Shown: positions 21,871 to 30,034 of the stretch, one piece after another
How the letters are laid out: each line of letters starts with the position of its first letter
How positions within the stretch are numbered: position 1 is the first letter of the stretch
From: Pontivivens marinum
GTDB lineage: Bacteria; Pseudomonadota; Alphaproteobacteria; Rhodobacterales; Rhodobacteraceae
Direction of reading: 5' to 3'
Length of the DNA: 64,000 bases
NCBI RefSeq assembly: GCF_900231835.1
Contig: NZ_OCTN01000001.1
Location: 620,001-684,000 of the forward strand
Position numbers and translations under genes: made by a program
The notes under the pieces: model-generated
Told to the model about the DNA's origin: nothing
The model's database searches: none
The model's input: only the letters and a program-made list of their open reading frames with translations

Positions 21871-22764
21871 ATGATTAAGTTGATGACACCCTGCGCGTTC
21901 GCAATCAGCCTCGCCTTTGCGGGTGCAGCCATTGCGCAGGACACCGCAGCCCCGGCCGAAGACGCGCCGGCAGTTGCGACCGAGTACGATCTGGACACGG
22001 TTGTTGCGACTGTAAACGGTGTTGAAATCACCGTTGCACATGTCGTTGCAATCCGCGATCGGCTTCCCGAAAACTACCGCTCCTTGCCAGCCGAAGTTCT
22101 GTTCCCCGGCCTTGTCGATCAGCTGATTGACCAGCAATTGCTGGCTACAGCGGCCGCTGACAATGGCGCCGAGGATCTGCGCCGCGTCCGCGTGCAGCTG
22201 GATAACGAGCGTCGCGGCGTCCTGTCGAACGAGACAATCGCCGATGTGCTCGAGGGTGCAGTCACCGACGAGAAAATCGCCGAGGCCTATGAAACCCTGA
22301 CCGCGGGCATGACCCGCACGTCCGAGTATAACGCCTCGCACATTCTGCTCGAAACCGAAGAGGACGCCCTGTCCGTGATCGAGGCATTGAACGAGGGTGG
22401 CGATTTTGCAACGCTGGCCGCAGAACGTTCCACAGGCCCATCCGGACCCAATGGTGGTGAGCTGGGTTGGTTCGGCCCGGGCCAGATGGTTCCCGAATTC
22501 GACGCGGCTGTTCAGGCGCTAGAGGTCGGCACCGTGTCCGAACCGGTCGAGACCCAGTTCGGCTGGCACGTCATTGTTGTCAACGAAACCCGCCTCAGCC
22601 CGCTGCCCCCGCTGGAGCAGATTCAGCCCGAAATCGTTGGTCAGCTGAACCAGGACGCGCTGCAATCGCATATCGACGCCCTGCGTGAAGCCGCAGAAAT
22701 CGAGATGCCGGAGCTGCAAGTTCCCGCAGAATCGATGACGACGCTTGATCTGAACGGCGAATAA
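21871..22764 (+). CDS. Periplasmic parvulin-type peptidyl-prolyl isomerase
   Basis: A 297-residue protein with a signal peptide (residues 1-24, AIA-QD), a SurA/PrsA-like N-terminal chaperone region, and one rotamase domain at about 130-230 with ASHILLE, FATLAAERSTGPS, GELGWFGPGQMVPEF and ETQFGWHVI, the PpiC signatures. It should assist folding of exported proteins in the periplasm, which fits its position divergent to secA. Start ATG at 21871 follows CGGAGAACAC. A perfect hairpin follows seven bases after the stop, overlapping the next gene's leader. Confidence 0.9.
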   Translation: MIKLMTPCAFAISLAFAGAAIAQDTAAPAEDAPAVATEYDLDTVVATVNGVEITVAHVVAIRDRLPENYRSLPAEVLFPGLVDQLIDQQLLATAAADNGAEDLRRVRVQLDNERRGVLSNETIADVLEGAVTDEKIAEAYETLTAGMTRTSEYNASHILLETEEDALSVIEALNEGGDFATLAAERSTGPSGPNGGELGWFGPGQMVPEFDAAVQALEVGTVSEPVETQFGWHVIVVNETRLSPLPPLEQIQPEIVGQLNQDALQSHIDALREAAEIEMPELQVPAESMTTLDLNGE

Positions 22765-22770
22765 CATCAA

Positions 22771-22805
22771 TCCTCCCGGACGAAGGAATGCTTCGTCCGG
22801 GAGGA
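22771..22805 (+). promoter_or_regulatory. Perfect 15-bp hairpin covering the argJ ribosome site
   Basis: TCCTCCCGGACGAAG (22771-22785), loop GAATG, CTTCGTCCGGGAGGA (22791-22805). The right arm ends in GGGAGGA, the apparent Shine-Dalgarno of argJ, whose ATG is at 22810. There is no T-run after the stem, so it is not a standard intrinsic terminator. In mRNA the stem would sequester the ribosome site, unless opened by ribosomes, a protein or a ligand. Confidence 0.75.
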
Positions 22806-22809
22806 CATT

Positions 22810-24087
22810 ATGACGACACTAACCCGCCTGCTGCCCCAAACACCCAAGGCCAATGCAGGCCCCCTCGCCCCGACAACGGGTGTGACCACCCTGCCCGCCA
22901 TCGACGGCGTGCGCCTGTCCGCCACGATGGCCGGCGTTCGATACGCCAACCGTCTGGACGTGATGCTGGCGGAGATTTGCACCGGTGCGTCGATTGCAGG
23001 TGTGTTTACCAAATCCTCCACCCGCTCCGCGCCTGTGCTGATGTGTCAGGACCATCTGGCAAAGTTCGACGGGTCCACCGGCCCCGCGGCGATTCTGGTG
23101 AACTCCGGCAACTCCAACGCCTTCACCGGCAAGAACGGCTTTGACAGTACGCGCACCTTGGCTGAGCGGACCGCCGCCGCACTTGGCTGTGCCCCCGACC
23201 ACGTTTTCCCCGCATCGACCGGCGTGATCGGCGAACCCCTGCCGCATGAGCGGATCACCGCAAAGCTGGACGAGCTGGTCACAAACCTGCGCCCTGATGC
23301 AGGCGCAGATGCCGCCGCCGCGATCATGACCACCGACACCTATGTAAAGGGCGCGTTCACCACGCTGGACCTCGGCGCACCGGTCACGATCTCGGGTTTT
23401 GCCAAGGGATCGGGCATGATTGCCCCCGATATGGCCACGATGCTGGTTTATATGTTCACCGACGCCGCAATCGCGCAGCCTGTGTTGCAGCAGATCGTGT
23501 CCGAGCTGAACATCCGCACTTTTAATGCGATCACCGTGGACGGCGATACATCGACCTCCGACAGCTTGGTAATGGCCGCCACTGGCCGCGCCGCGATGGA
23601 CCGGATCGACAGCCGCGATGATCCCCGCGCCGAACAATTCGCCGTTGCCCTAGGCGAGATCATGCGCGACCTCGCCCATCAGGTTGTGCGCGATGGTGAG
23701 GGCGCGACAAAGTTCGTGGCCATCAATGTCACCGGCGCCGCCTCCGACAGTTCCGCCCACACAATTGGCCTATCCATCGCGAACTCGCCACTGGTGAAAA
23801 CCGCCATCGCGGGTGAGGACCCCAATTGGGGCCGCATCGTCATGGCCGTCGGTAAATCGGGTGAGCCTGCGGATCGTGACGCCCTATCCATCCGCTTTGG
23901 CCATGTGCTGGTCGCTGAAAATGGCTGGGTTTCCCCCAGCTATAAGGAGGCCGACGGCGCCGCGCTGATGAAGGAGCAGGACATCGAGATCAACGTCGAT
24001 CTGGGCATTGGCGGCGGTCAGGCCACCGTGTGGACCTGCGATTTGACCCACGGCTATATCACCATCAACGCGGATTACCGGTCGTGA
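22810..24087 (+). CDS. argJ: Bifunctional ornithine acetyltransferase / N-acetylglutamate synthase
   Basis: A 425-residue ArgJ. The self-cleavage site is in KGSGMIAPDMATML, with the nucleophilic threonine at about T210 after alanine; this splits the protein into alpha and beta chains. The DTSTSDS stretch and the C-terminal ITINADYRS are also typical. It recycles acetyl groups between acetylornithine and glutamate in arginine synthesis; the presence of argJ implies the cyclic acetyl pathway. Its ribosome site lies within a perfect hairpin. Its stop overlaps the GTG of mutT (GTGA), so the two are coupled. Confidence 0.95.
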   Translation: MTTLTRLLPQTPKANAGPLAPTTGVTTLPAIDGVRLSATMAGVRYANRLDVMLAEICTGASIAGVFTKSSTRSAPVLMCQDHLAKFDGSTGPAAILVNSGNSNAFTGKNGFDSTRTLAERTAAALGCAPDHVFPASTGVIGEPLPHERITAKLDELVTNLRPDAGADAAAAIMTTDTYVKGAFTTLDLGAPVTISGFAKGSGMIAPDMATMLVYMFTDAAIAQPVLQQIVSELNIRTFNAITVDGDTSTSDSLVMAATGRAAMDRIDSRDDPRAEQFAVALGEIMRDLAHQVVRDGEGATKFVAINVTGAASDSSAHTIGLSIANSPLVKTAIAGEDPNWGRIVMAVGKSGEPADRDALSIRFGHVLVAENGWVSPSYKEADGAALMKEQDIEINVDLGIGGGQATVWTCDLTHGYITINADYRS

Positions 24088-24482
24088 GGACAGTCCTCGT
24101 CGCCGCTGTTGCGCTGATCGACCCCGATGGCCGTGTGCTGATGGCACAGCGGCCCGAGGGGAAGAGCATGGCGGGCCTGTGGGAATTTCCGGGGGGCAAA
24201 ATTGAGCCCGGCGAAACACCCGAGGTCGCCCTGATACGTGAGTTGCAGGAGGAGTTGGGCATCGACACATGGGCCAGTTGCCTCGCGCCGCTGACCTTTG
24301 CCAGCCACAGCTACGATGATTTCCACCTGCTGATGCCGCTATTTGCCTGCCGCAAATGGCAGGGCATCCCGCAGGGGCGTGAGGGGCAGGCCCTGAAATG
24401 GGTCCGTTCAGACGCCATGAAGGACCTGCCAATGCCCGCCGCCGATGTGCCACTGGTGGCCCATCTACGCGACTGGCTTTAA
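24084..24482 (+). CDS. mutT: NUDIX hydrolase, MutT type (8-oxo-dGTP diphosphatase)
   Basis: A 132-residue protein with the full Nudix box GX5EX7REUXEEXGU at residues 38-60 (GGKIEPGETP...RELQEELGI). MutT removes oxidised dGTP from the nucleotide pool; the short length and N-terminal VRTVLVAAVALIDPDGRVL match it. Start is GTG within a GTGA overlap with argJ; longer readings into argJ are unlikely. Its stop codon TAA shares the palindromic bases TTAA (24479-24482) with the convergent aminotransferase gene. Confidence 0.9.
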   Translation: MRTVLVAAVALIDPDGRVLMAQRPEGKSMAGLWEFPGGKIEPGETPEVALIRELQEELGIDTWASCLAPLTFASHSYDDFHLLMPLFACRKWQGIPQGREGQALKWVRSDAMKDLPMPAADVPLVAHLRDWL

Positions 24483-25720
24483 CTCAAGGCTGCCTTTAGC
24501 CGGCGCATCCCCTCACGGATCGCGTCGGCTGAGGGTAGTGAGAAGCTCAACCGCATCGTGTTGCGCGCCCGTCCGTCCGCATAAAAGGCATGGCCGGGCA
24601 CGAATGCGATGCCGTGATCCGCAACCGCAGTTTCCAGCAACGCAGCGGCGTCCATCCCCTCGGGCAAAGTCACCCAGACAAACATCCCGCCCTCGGGCCG
24701 TGACCATGTGGCCCCCTGCGGCAGGGTATCCTCCATCAGCTCCAGCATCAGATCACGCTTCACACGATAGCTGGCACAGGTTTTCGCCACCTGCGCATCC
24801 CAGATCGAGCGCGCCAGATGCAGCATGACCCGCTGGTTGATCGCCGGACTGTTCAGATCGCTGGACTGCTTGATTAATCCCAAACGTGCTATGATCGGCG
24901 TTGCCGCACAGATCCAGCCGACACGCAGACCGGGGGTGAAAATCTTGGAGAACGACCCGCAATAGATCACCCGCGACTGTTCGATCCCGCCGCATTGCGC
25001 GATGTCCAACGATTGCAGGGACGGCTGGTGTTCCCCCTCAAACCGCAGCGCGGAATAGGGGCTGTCCTCGATCACCGGCATGTCCAGTTCCGCCGCCATG
25101 GCCAGCAAATCCTGCCGCTGCTGAACGTCCAGAGTCTCACCCGTCGGGTTGGCAAAATCAGGCACAACATAGGCAAAGGAGGTCCGCCCCCCCGCCTGCG
25201 CCGCCGCATCAGCATAGGAGGCGGCGGTGCGGTTTGACCCGCTCAACCCCAGCTCATCAAAAACCGGCTGCGACGGGGCAAAGGCCTGTAGCGCCCCCAG
25301 ATAGGTTGGCGCAGCGACCAGCGCCGTATCGCTGGGCGACAGGAACAACTTTCCCAGAAACTCCAACCCCTGCTGCGATCCATTGGTGATCAGGATGTTA
25401 TCGACCGTGCAGTCAACGCCCTTGCCACGCATATGGTCCACGATCCACGCGCGCAGGTCTGGATCCCCCTCACTGACCGAATATTGCAGGGCATTTCCGG
25501 CCTGAACATCATCACTCATAATATCCGCATAGGCCTGCCTGATTTCCGTCTTGGGAAACAGATCAGGGTCCGGAATGCCGCCAGCAAAGGAAATGACGCC
25601 GGGTTGCTGGATAACCTTGAGCAATTCGCGGATCTCGGATGCATGCATACCCTGCATCCGGTCGGCAAAACGGGGGGTCCATGGGGCGGTTTGTGATGTT
25701 GATTGCATGTTCGGTCTCAT
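24479..25720 (-). CDS. PLP-dependent aminotransferase, MocR/2-aminoadipate type (class I/II)
   Basis: A 413-residue fold-type I aminotransferase. The N-terminus IRELLKVIQQPGVISFAGGI and the lysine motif SFSKIFTPGLRVGW (internal aldimine lysine near 258) match the group including LysN 2-aminoadipate aminotransferase and aromatic/branched-chain aminotransferases of the AraT-like clade. The second substrate is not clear from sequence. Two ATGs four codons apart (25720, 25708) are possible starts and neither has a strong ribosome site. Monocistronic. Confidence 0.85.
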   Translation of the reverse strand: MRPNMQSTSQTAPWTPRFADRMQGMHASEIRELLKVIQQPGVISFAGGIPDPDLFPKTEIRQAYADIMSDDVQAGNALQYSVSEGDPDLRAWIVDHMRGKGVDCTVDNILITNGSQQGLEFLGKLFLSPSDTALVAAPTYLGALQAFAPSQPVFDELGLSGSNRTAASYADAAAQAGGRTSFAYVVPDFANPTGETLDVQQRQDLLAMAAELDMPVIEDSPYSALRFEGEHQPSLQSLDIAQCGGIEQSRVIYCGSFSKIFTPGLRVGWICAATPIIARLGLIKQSSDLNSPAINQRVMLHLARSIWDAQVAKTCASYRVKRDLMLELMEDTLPQGATWSRPEGGMFVWVTLPEGMDAAALLETAVADHGIAFVPGHAFYADGRARNTMRLSFSLPSADAIREGMRRLKAALS

Positions 25721-25961
25721 TGGTGAGTCGGATTAGGTCAACAATGCATACCAAATTGAAATAGACCACCCCAGATCGACCGAAGCTGCGCAAGATTATG
25801 CCGTACCAAGCGCACTCGCGCGCAATTAGATAAAATTAAAACAAAATAGTGACAGCCTGCACAACCAACGGGCGAATTGATGTTTGACACACGGGCATCT
25901 GCACGCAATTTTATTACCAAGCGCATAAAATTGCGCGTCAAAAAATCTAGGGGAATGGAAA

Positions 25962-26087
25962 ATGTTCAGAACAATCAAGCTCAGCACATATATCACTGCA
26001 CAGGGACGTTTCGTCGAGCAGCTGACCGATGGCCGGATTTCGATCCGCGTCGGATCAAAGCTGTTTCAGGGCTTCCCGATCAGCTAA
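25962..26087 (+). CDS. 41-residue conserved-looking small protein
   Basis: An ATG preceded by GGGGAATGGAA opens a 41-codon frame, starting MFRTIKLSTYITAQG and ending FQGFPIS. It reads like a compact beta-rich, basic protein (QLTDGRISIRVGSKLF). From memory, small proteins starting MF(K/R)xIxLGxxVxVQG with a GRIxVxV core occur widely in Rhodobacteraceae, without known function. The gene lies alone in a 450-base gap and is followed, 42 bases on, by a very strong terminator, which supports real transcription. Too short for routine gene finding. Confidence 0.72.
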   Translation: MFRTIKLSTYITAQGRFVEQLTDGRISIRVGSKLFQGFPIS

Positions 26088-26129
26088 ATGCGCATAGGCG
26101 CGTAAATGGCCGGTATGGCCATCAGATTT

Positions 26130-26166
26130 AGGACCGCGTAACCGCCACATGCGGTTACGCGGTCCT
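26130..26166. terminator. Strong 16-bp terminator between the small protein gene and hemH
   Basis: AGGACCGCGTAACCGC (26130-26145), loop CACAT, GCGGTTACGCGGTCCT (26151-26166), perfectly paired, followed by TTTCGTT. The minus-strand exit is TAAATCT. It separates convergent transcription units. Confidence 0.88.
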
Positions 26167-26170
26167 TTCG

Positions 26171-27253
26171 TTACCCGACCCAGCCGGCCATTTCCTGCTG
26201 CAAAATAGCGTCCATCATTTCGATATGATCGTCGCTATCGTTCAGGCACGGAATATAGGTAAATGCCTCACCACCTGCATGCTCGAAGCTCTCCTTGATC
26301 TCCTCGTTGATCTCCTCCAGCGTCTCAACGCAGTCAGAGGAGAAGGCAGGCGCCATGATCGCAATGCTTTTCTTACCCTGCTCGGCCAGCCGCGCGACCT
26401 CCTCAACAGTATAAGGCTGCAACCATTCCTCCGGCCCGAATTTGGACTGGAAGGTGGTGATGATTTCCGTCTTGTCCCAGCCCAGCTCCTCACGCAATAG
26501 GCGCGTGGTTTTCTGGCATTGGCAATGATAGGGGTCGCCCTCCATCAAATACCGCTTGGGCACACCGTGATAGGATGTGACGAGGATATCCGGCTTCCGC
26601 TCCGCATTGGCATATGCCTCACGCACGGAACGGGCCAGCGCCTTGATATACAGCGGATGCTCGTAATAGGCGGGCACGGTGCGGATATAGGGTTGCCACT
26701 TCATCTGCATCAGGGCGCGAAACGCCTCATCATTGGCAGTGCCGGTCGTGGCGCCGGCATATTGGGGATATAGCGGGAAGAACACGATCTTCTCCGCGCC
26801 CTGCGCCTTGACCTTCTCGATCACCGATTTGGTCGAGGGGTTGCCGTAACGCATGCAGAAATCAACGATCACATCATCGCCATAGCGATCCTGCATGACC
26901 TTCGCGACCTTCTCCATCTGGCTGCGGGTAGTGGTCAATAGCGGGCTTTCGTTCCGCTCGTTGTTCCAGATACCAGCATATGCCTTGCCCGAAGAAAACG
27001 GACGCTTTGTCAGGATGATCAACTGCAACAGGGGCTGCCACAACCAAGGCGAGTAATCGATAACCCGCTGATCGGACAGAAATTCACCCAGATAGCGGCG
27101 CATCGACCAGTAATCGGTGCCATCGGGCGTGCCCAAATTGGATAGGATCACCGCCACCTTGGCCCGTGGCACTGGTGGGTGATCGCTATCCGCACGGGCC
27201 AAGCGCCCGGTCCCGGGGTGATCGACTGCCGTTTTGGTTGTCTCGTCCCGCAT
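26171..27253 (-). CDS. hemH: Ferrochelatase
   Basis: A 360-residue ferrochelatase, which inserts Fe2+ into protoporphyrin IX to give protohaem. The N-terminal VAVILSNLGTPDGTDYWSMR, the mid-region LVTSYHGVPKRYLMEGDPYHCQCQKT (catalytic histidine of SYHG) and APAFSSDCVETLEEI near the C-terminus are family signatures. It has an about 30-residue N-terminal extension. Start ATG follows GGAGGGCCCG. Haem is needed by the oxidase subunits encoded seven kilobases away, but there is no operon link. Confidence 0.95.
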   Translation of the reverse strand: MRDETTKTAVDHPGTGRLARADSDHPPVPRAKVAVILSNLGTPDGTDYWSMRRYLGEFLSDQRVIDYSPWLWQPLLQLIILTKRPFSSGKAYAGIWNNERNESPLLTTTRSQMEKVAKVMQDRYGDDVIVDFCMRYGNPSTKSVIEKVKAQGAEKIVFFPLYPQYAGATTGTANDEAFRALMQMKWQPYIRTVPAYYEHPLYIKALARSVREAYANAERKPDILVTSYHGVPKRYLMEGDPYHCQCQKTTRLLREELGWDKTEIITTFQSKFGPEEWLQPYTVEEVARLAEQGKKSIAIMAPAFSSDCVETLEEINEEIKESFEHAGGEAFTYIPCLNDSDDHIEMMDAILQQEMAGWVG

Positions 27254-27349
27254 CGGGCCCTCCGCATGTTTGATAGCTGACTTATGTGAAGCCGTCAGGC
27301 AGCACGGTCAACACATCACTACGCGGGGTATTGTCGCATGGATCACTTC

Positions 27350-28123
27350 TTAGGCAAGTTCACGCAGCGAAATTTGCGATCCCAGATCAAGCCTGTCGAA
27401 TTTCGCAGGGTCACGCGCAGATAGGAAGATCGGCTCCTCGAACAAGCGGCACTGTGCGCGCGCCTCGTCGTTCATCTCGACGATACGGGTGTGCAGGCCC
27501 TGCTCCGCCAGTCGGATCGCCATGTCATAGCCGTATTTACGCTTGTGATCCCAGCCGCAAATCTCCTCGACCTGCTGTACGGGCATGTCGGCGGGCGGCT
27601 CCCATGTGTCCACGACACCGGGTTCGGTAGGAACGGTAAAGATGGCGATCGCATCGTCAGTCATCACGCGGGCGCACTCGCGCATGGCAAGGCGATCATC
27701 GGGGATATGCTCCAAAACGTGGTTACAGACCAACACGTCAAAGCTCTGATCGGCAAAGCTGATTGCCGTTGCATCCACCACCGCATTTGCGTTGCGCCGC
27801 TGGATGATGTCGCCACCAACATAACCGGGCGTGCCGTTTAGCCGCCGGAACAACCACCATTCAGGGGCGAAATGCAAAACACGCAAAGATTCAAGGTCGA
27901 GGTCCATCCGCTCGAACAACAGCGCGATTTGCCGATCCCGTGGGCGCGAAGCACACCACGGGCAGCGGAACTCGACCGGTCCGGTCTTTTTAGCCGAAAC
28001 AAACTTTCCGGTGCGCTGGCAACAGGGGCAATAGCGTGATTTACGAACCTGAAGATGCTGTTTGGGATCGCGTATTGTACCGCGCAGCCACTCCTTAACC
28101 CAGATACCGCGTCCACCAGCCAT
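27350..28123 (-). CDS. Class I SAM-dependent methyltransferase with N-terminal zinc ribbon
   Basis: A 257-residue protein. Near residues 30-60 two CxxC pairs (CPCC, CPWC) form a probable zinc ribbon; the rest has a Rossmann methyltransferase core with LRVLHFAPEWWLFRRL in place of the usual glycine loop, GGDIIQ, and the post-motif DVLVCNHVLEHIPDD. Methyltransferases of this pattern are found among glycan- or cell-surface-modifying enzymes, but the substrate is unknown. Start ATG at 28123 has GGGAG seven bases upstream; a GTG 27 bases earlier lacks that. Confidence 0.72.
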   Translation of the reverse strand: MAGGRGIWVKEWLRGTIRDPKQHLQVRKSRYCPCCQRTGKFVSAKKTGPVEFRCPWCASRPRDRQIALLFERMDLDLESLRVLHFAPEWWLFRRLNGTPGYVGGDIIQRRNANAVVDATAISFADQSFDVLVCNHVLEHIPDDRLAMRECARVMTDDAIAIFTVPTEPGVVDTWEPPADMPVQQVEEICGWDHKRKYGYDMAIRLAEQGLHTRIVEMNDEARAQCRLFEEPIFLSARDPAKFDRLDLGSQISLRELA

Positions 28124-28174
28124 ATTATAACTCCCGTTTAATCGCGGCACCGTAGCAACGAGAGTAGTAAAGAG

Positions 28175-29002
28175 CTAGCGCTCCTCACGCATATCCATTG
28201 ATTGTTCTGGCACACGCAGCGCATCGGCCAATCTGGTCTTGGCCGAACCGGGACGCAGGGGTTGCTGTTGCGTATCCGCAGGGGCCCAACCGGTAAGAAA
28301 TACAACCTCGAAAGTCGCCTCGATACGACCATCGGCGCGGGCGAAATGCGTCGCGTAATGGGACAGAGCCTGCATCAGCGTCGCACGGCGCAGGAAATTG
28401 CGGCGGCGCGCCTCAACCGCGTTGGTTTCCCCCATCGCACGCAGATCGCGCATCAGGGCCAGCGGGTCAGCATAATCCACCTTCAGGTCAATCGAGTCTG
28501 CAACCGGCAGTGCCAGTTGTGCCCGTTGCAGCAGCGCGCCCAGATCGCGGATTTCTCCCATGGGGGCAACACGGGGGCTTAACCCACCCTCAACCGCGAT
28601 CTCTGCCTCGGCAAAGGAGGTCCGCAATTCGTTGAGGGTTTGCCCCCCGAACAGCGCCGCAACCAGCATTCCGTCAGGACGCAACGCACGGCGCATCTGC
28701 ACCAATTGCCCGACAGGGTCCTCGGCCCAGTGCAGCGCCAATCCGTGCACGATCAGATCCGCCTCACCCACCGCTAGGTCCAGCGTCGGGCTATCCTCGA
28801 TACAGCGTCCGGTTTGGCCGGTGATTTGTGACCATAACTTGGCCTCGGGCCCGACGAAAACGGCGTTGGTAAACGTCCTGTTAACCTCTTGCAGCCTTTC
28901 TGACAGTTCATGGGCGGCTGCCTCATGCAGAAAGGATGCACCGCTTGCGCGTTTGCGGTGCAGGGTCAGGGCGGTGCGGTCAAATAGAGTCATGGCCATC
29001 AT
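28175..29002 (-). CDS. BioC/NDUFAF5-like SAM methyltransferase
   Basis: A 275-residue methyltransferase-fold protein starting MTLFDRTALTLHRKRA after a possible two-codon lead (ATGATGGCCATG). The FDR...HRKRA N-terminus and LIVHGLALHWAEDPVGQL...LRPDGMLVAALFGG are typical of the alphaproteobacterial homologues of mitochondrial NDUFAF5, an assembly factor linked to arginine hydroxylation in complex I, and of BioC malonyl-ACP methyltransferase. No bio genes are nearby. Which of three ATGs is used is unclear. Divergent from comF by 37 bases. Confidence 0.78.
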   Translation of the reverse strand: MMAMTLFDRTALTLHRKRASGASFLHEAAAHELSERLQEVNRTFTNAVFVGPEAKLWSQITGQTGRCIEDSPTLDLAVGEADLIVHGLALHWAEDPVGQLVQMRRALRPDGMLVAALFGGQTLNELRTSFAEAEIAVEGGLSPRVAPMGEIRDLGALLQRAQLALPVADSIDLKVDYADPLALMRDLRAMGETNAVEARRRNFLRRATLMQALSHYATHFARADGRIEATFEVVFLTGWAPADTQQQPLRPGSAKTRLADALRVPEQSMDMREER

Positions 29003-29039
29003 TTAAGCGCCCAACCCGCCCGTGGAAAGGGGCCATACC

Positions 29040-29744
29040 ATGCTGCGCGCGATACGCGATCTGATCTATCCCCCCCGCTGCCTGTCCTGCCCTGCGGAAA
29101 CCGAAACTGCGGGCGGCCTGTGCGCGGCCTGCTGGTCAGATGTGGAGTTCATCACCGGCCCCACATGCAAATTCTGCGGCACACCCGTTGAGGGCGGCGG
29201 CGCGCCACAGCACATGCGCTGCGAGGAATGCGAACGCCACCCCCCGGCATGGTCCGCAGGTCGTGCAGCAATCATCTATGGCGGGGCAGGGCGGACCGTG
29301 GTGCTGCAACTCAAACATGGTGACCGGCTGGACATCGCGCCCACCTTGGCCCGCTGGATCACCCGCAGCGCCGGTGATCTGATCGCACAGGCGGATATGG
29401 TCGCGCCCGTTCCGCTGCATTGGACGCGCCTATATACTCGGCGTTACAACCAATCGGCTGAGCTGGTCCGCGCCGCAGCACCGGATAATGCCGTCCCGCA
29501 ATTACTGCGCCGCACCCGCCTAACGCGCAGCCTGGACGGTGCCACACGGACCGAGCGCGCCGAAATTTTGGATGGCGCTATTTCCGTGCATCGCCGCTAT
29601 GATGTAACGGGCAAACGCATCCTTCTGCTGGATGATGTGCTGACCACAGGCGCCACGCTGAATGCCTGTGCGCGTACACTTCTAGGCGAGGGAGCGGCAG
29701 ATGTTTCAATCTGCGTCCTCGCACGAGTTGTGCGTGCGCCATAG
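29040..29744 (+). CDS. ComF family phosphoribosyltransferase-like protein
   Basis: A 234-residue ComF protein. The N-terminal double zinc ribbon has four CxxC pairs (CLSC, CAAC, CKFC, CEEC), and the C-terminal half is a type I PRTase fold with the PRPP loop ILLLDDVLTTGATL. ComF is required for DNA uptake in naturally competent bacteria; many non-competent species also carry it. The ATG at 29040 has AAAGGGG upstream. Followed by grxC in the same direction after 35 bases. Confidence 0.88.
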   Translation: MLRAIRDLIYPPRCLSCPAETETAGGLCAACWSDVEFITGPTCKFCGTPVEGGGAPQHMRCEECERHPPAWSAGRAAIIYGGAGRTVVLQLKHGDRLDIAPTLARWITRSAGDLIAQADMVAPVPLHWTRLYTRRYNQSAELVRAAAPDNAVPQLLRRTRLTRSLDGATRTERAEILDGAISVHRRYDVTGKRILLLDDVLTTGATLNACARTLLGEGAADVSICVLARVVRAP

Positions 29745-29779
29745 GGCGTTATATCTATGGATGAATAGGAGTATCCCCC

Positions 29780-30034
29780 ATGAAAACAGTCGAAATCTAC
29801 ACCACGCCGATCTGCGGTTTTTGCCACGCTGCCAAACGTCTGCTGACCAGCAAGAATGTCAGCTTCAAAGAATTCAACGTCATGACCGATCCGGCCAAGC
29901 GGGCAGAGATGACCAAGCGCAGCAATGGCGGCCGCACGGTTCCCCAAATCTTTATCGATGGCACGCCGATTGGTGGTTGCGATGAACTGCACGCACTGGA
30001 TCATTCCGGCAAGCTGGACGGAATGCTGGCGTGA
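29780..30034 (+). CDS. grxC: Glutaredoxin 3 with CGFC active site
   Basis: An 84-residue thioredoxin-fold glutaredoxin. The active site is C12-G-F-C15 (TTPICGFCHAAKRLL) instead of the usual CPYC; the GSH-binding TVPQIFIDG and GGCDEL are intact. Dithiol glutaredoxins reduce disulfides and glutathionylated proteins with GSH. Glycine in place of proline should change the redox potential. ATG follows AGGAGTATCCCCC. Its stop overlaps the GTG of the nitrilase-family gene. Confidence 0.9.
   Translation: MKTVEIYTTPICGFCHAAKRLLTSKNVSFKEFNVMTDPAKRAEMTKRSNGGRTVPQIFIDGTPIGGCDELHALDHSGKLDGMLA

Noticed and set aside
22771-22805. Simple intrinsic terminator for the parvulin gene
   Set aside because: There is no T-run after the stem and the right arm is the argJ ribosome site; a termination-only role is not excluded but was not called.
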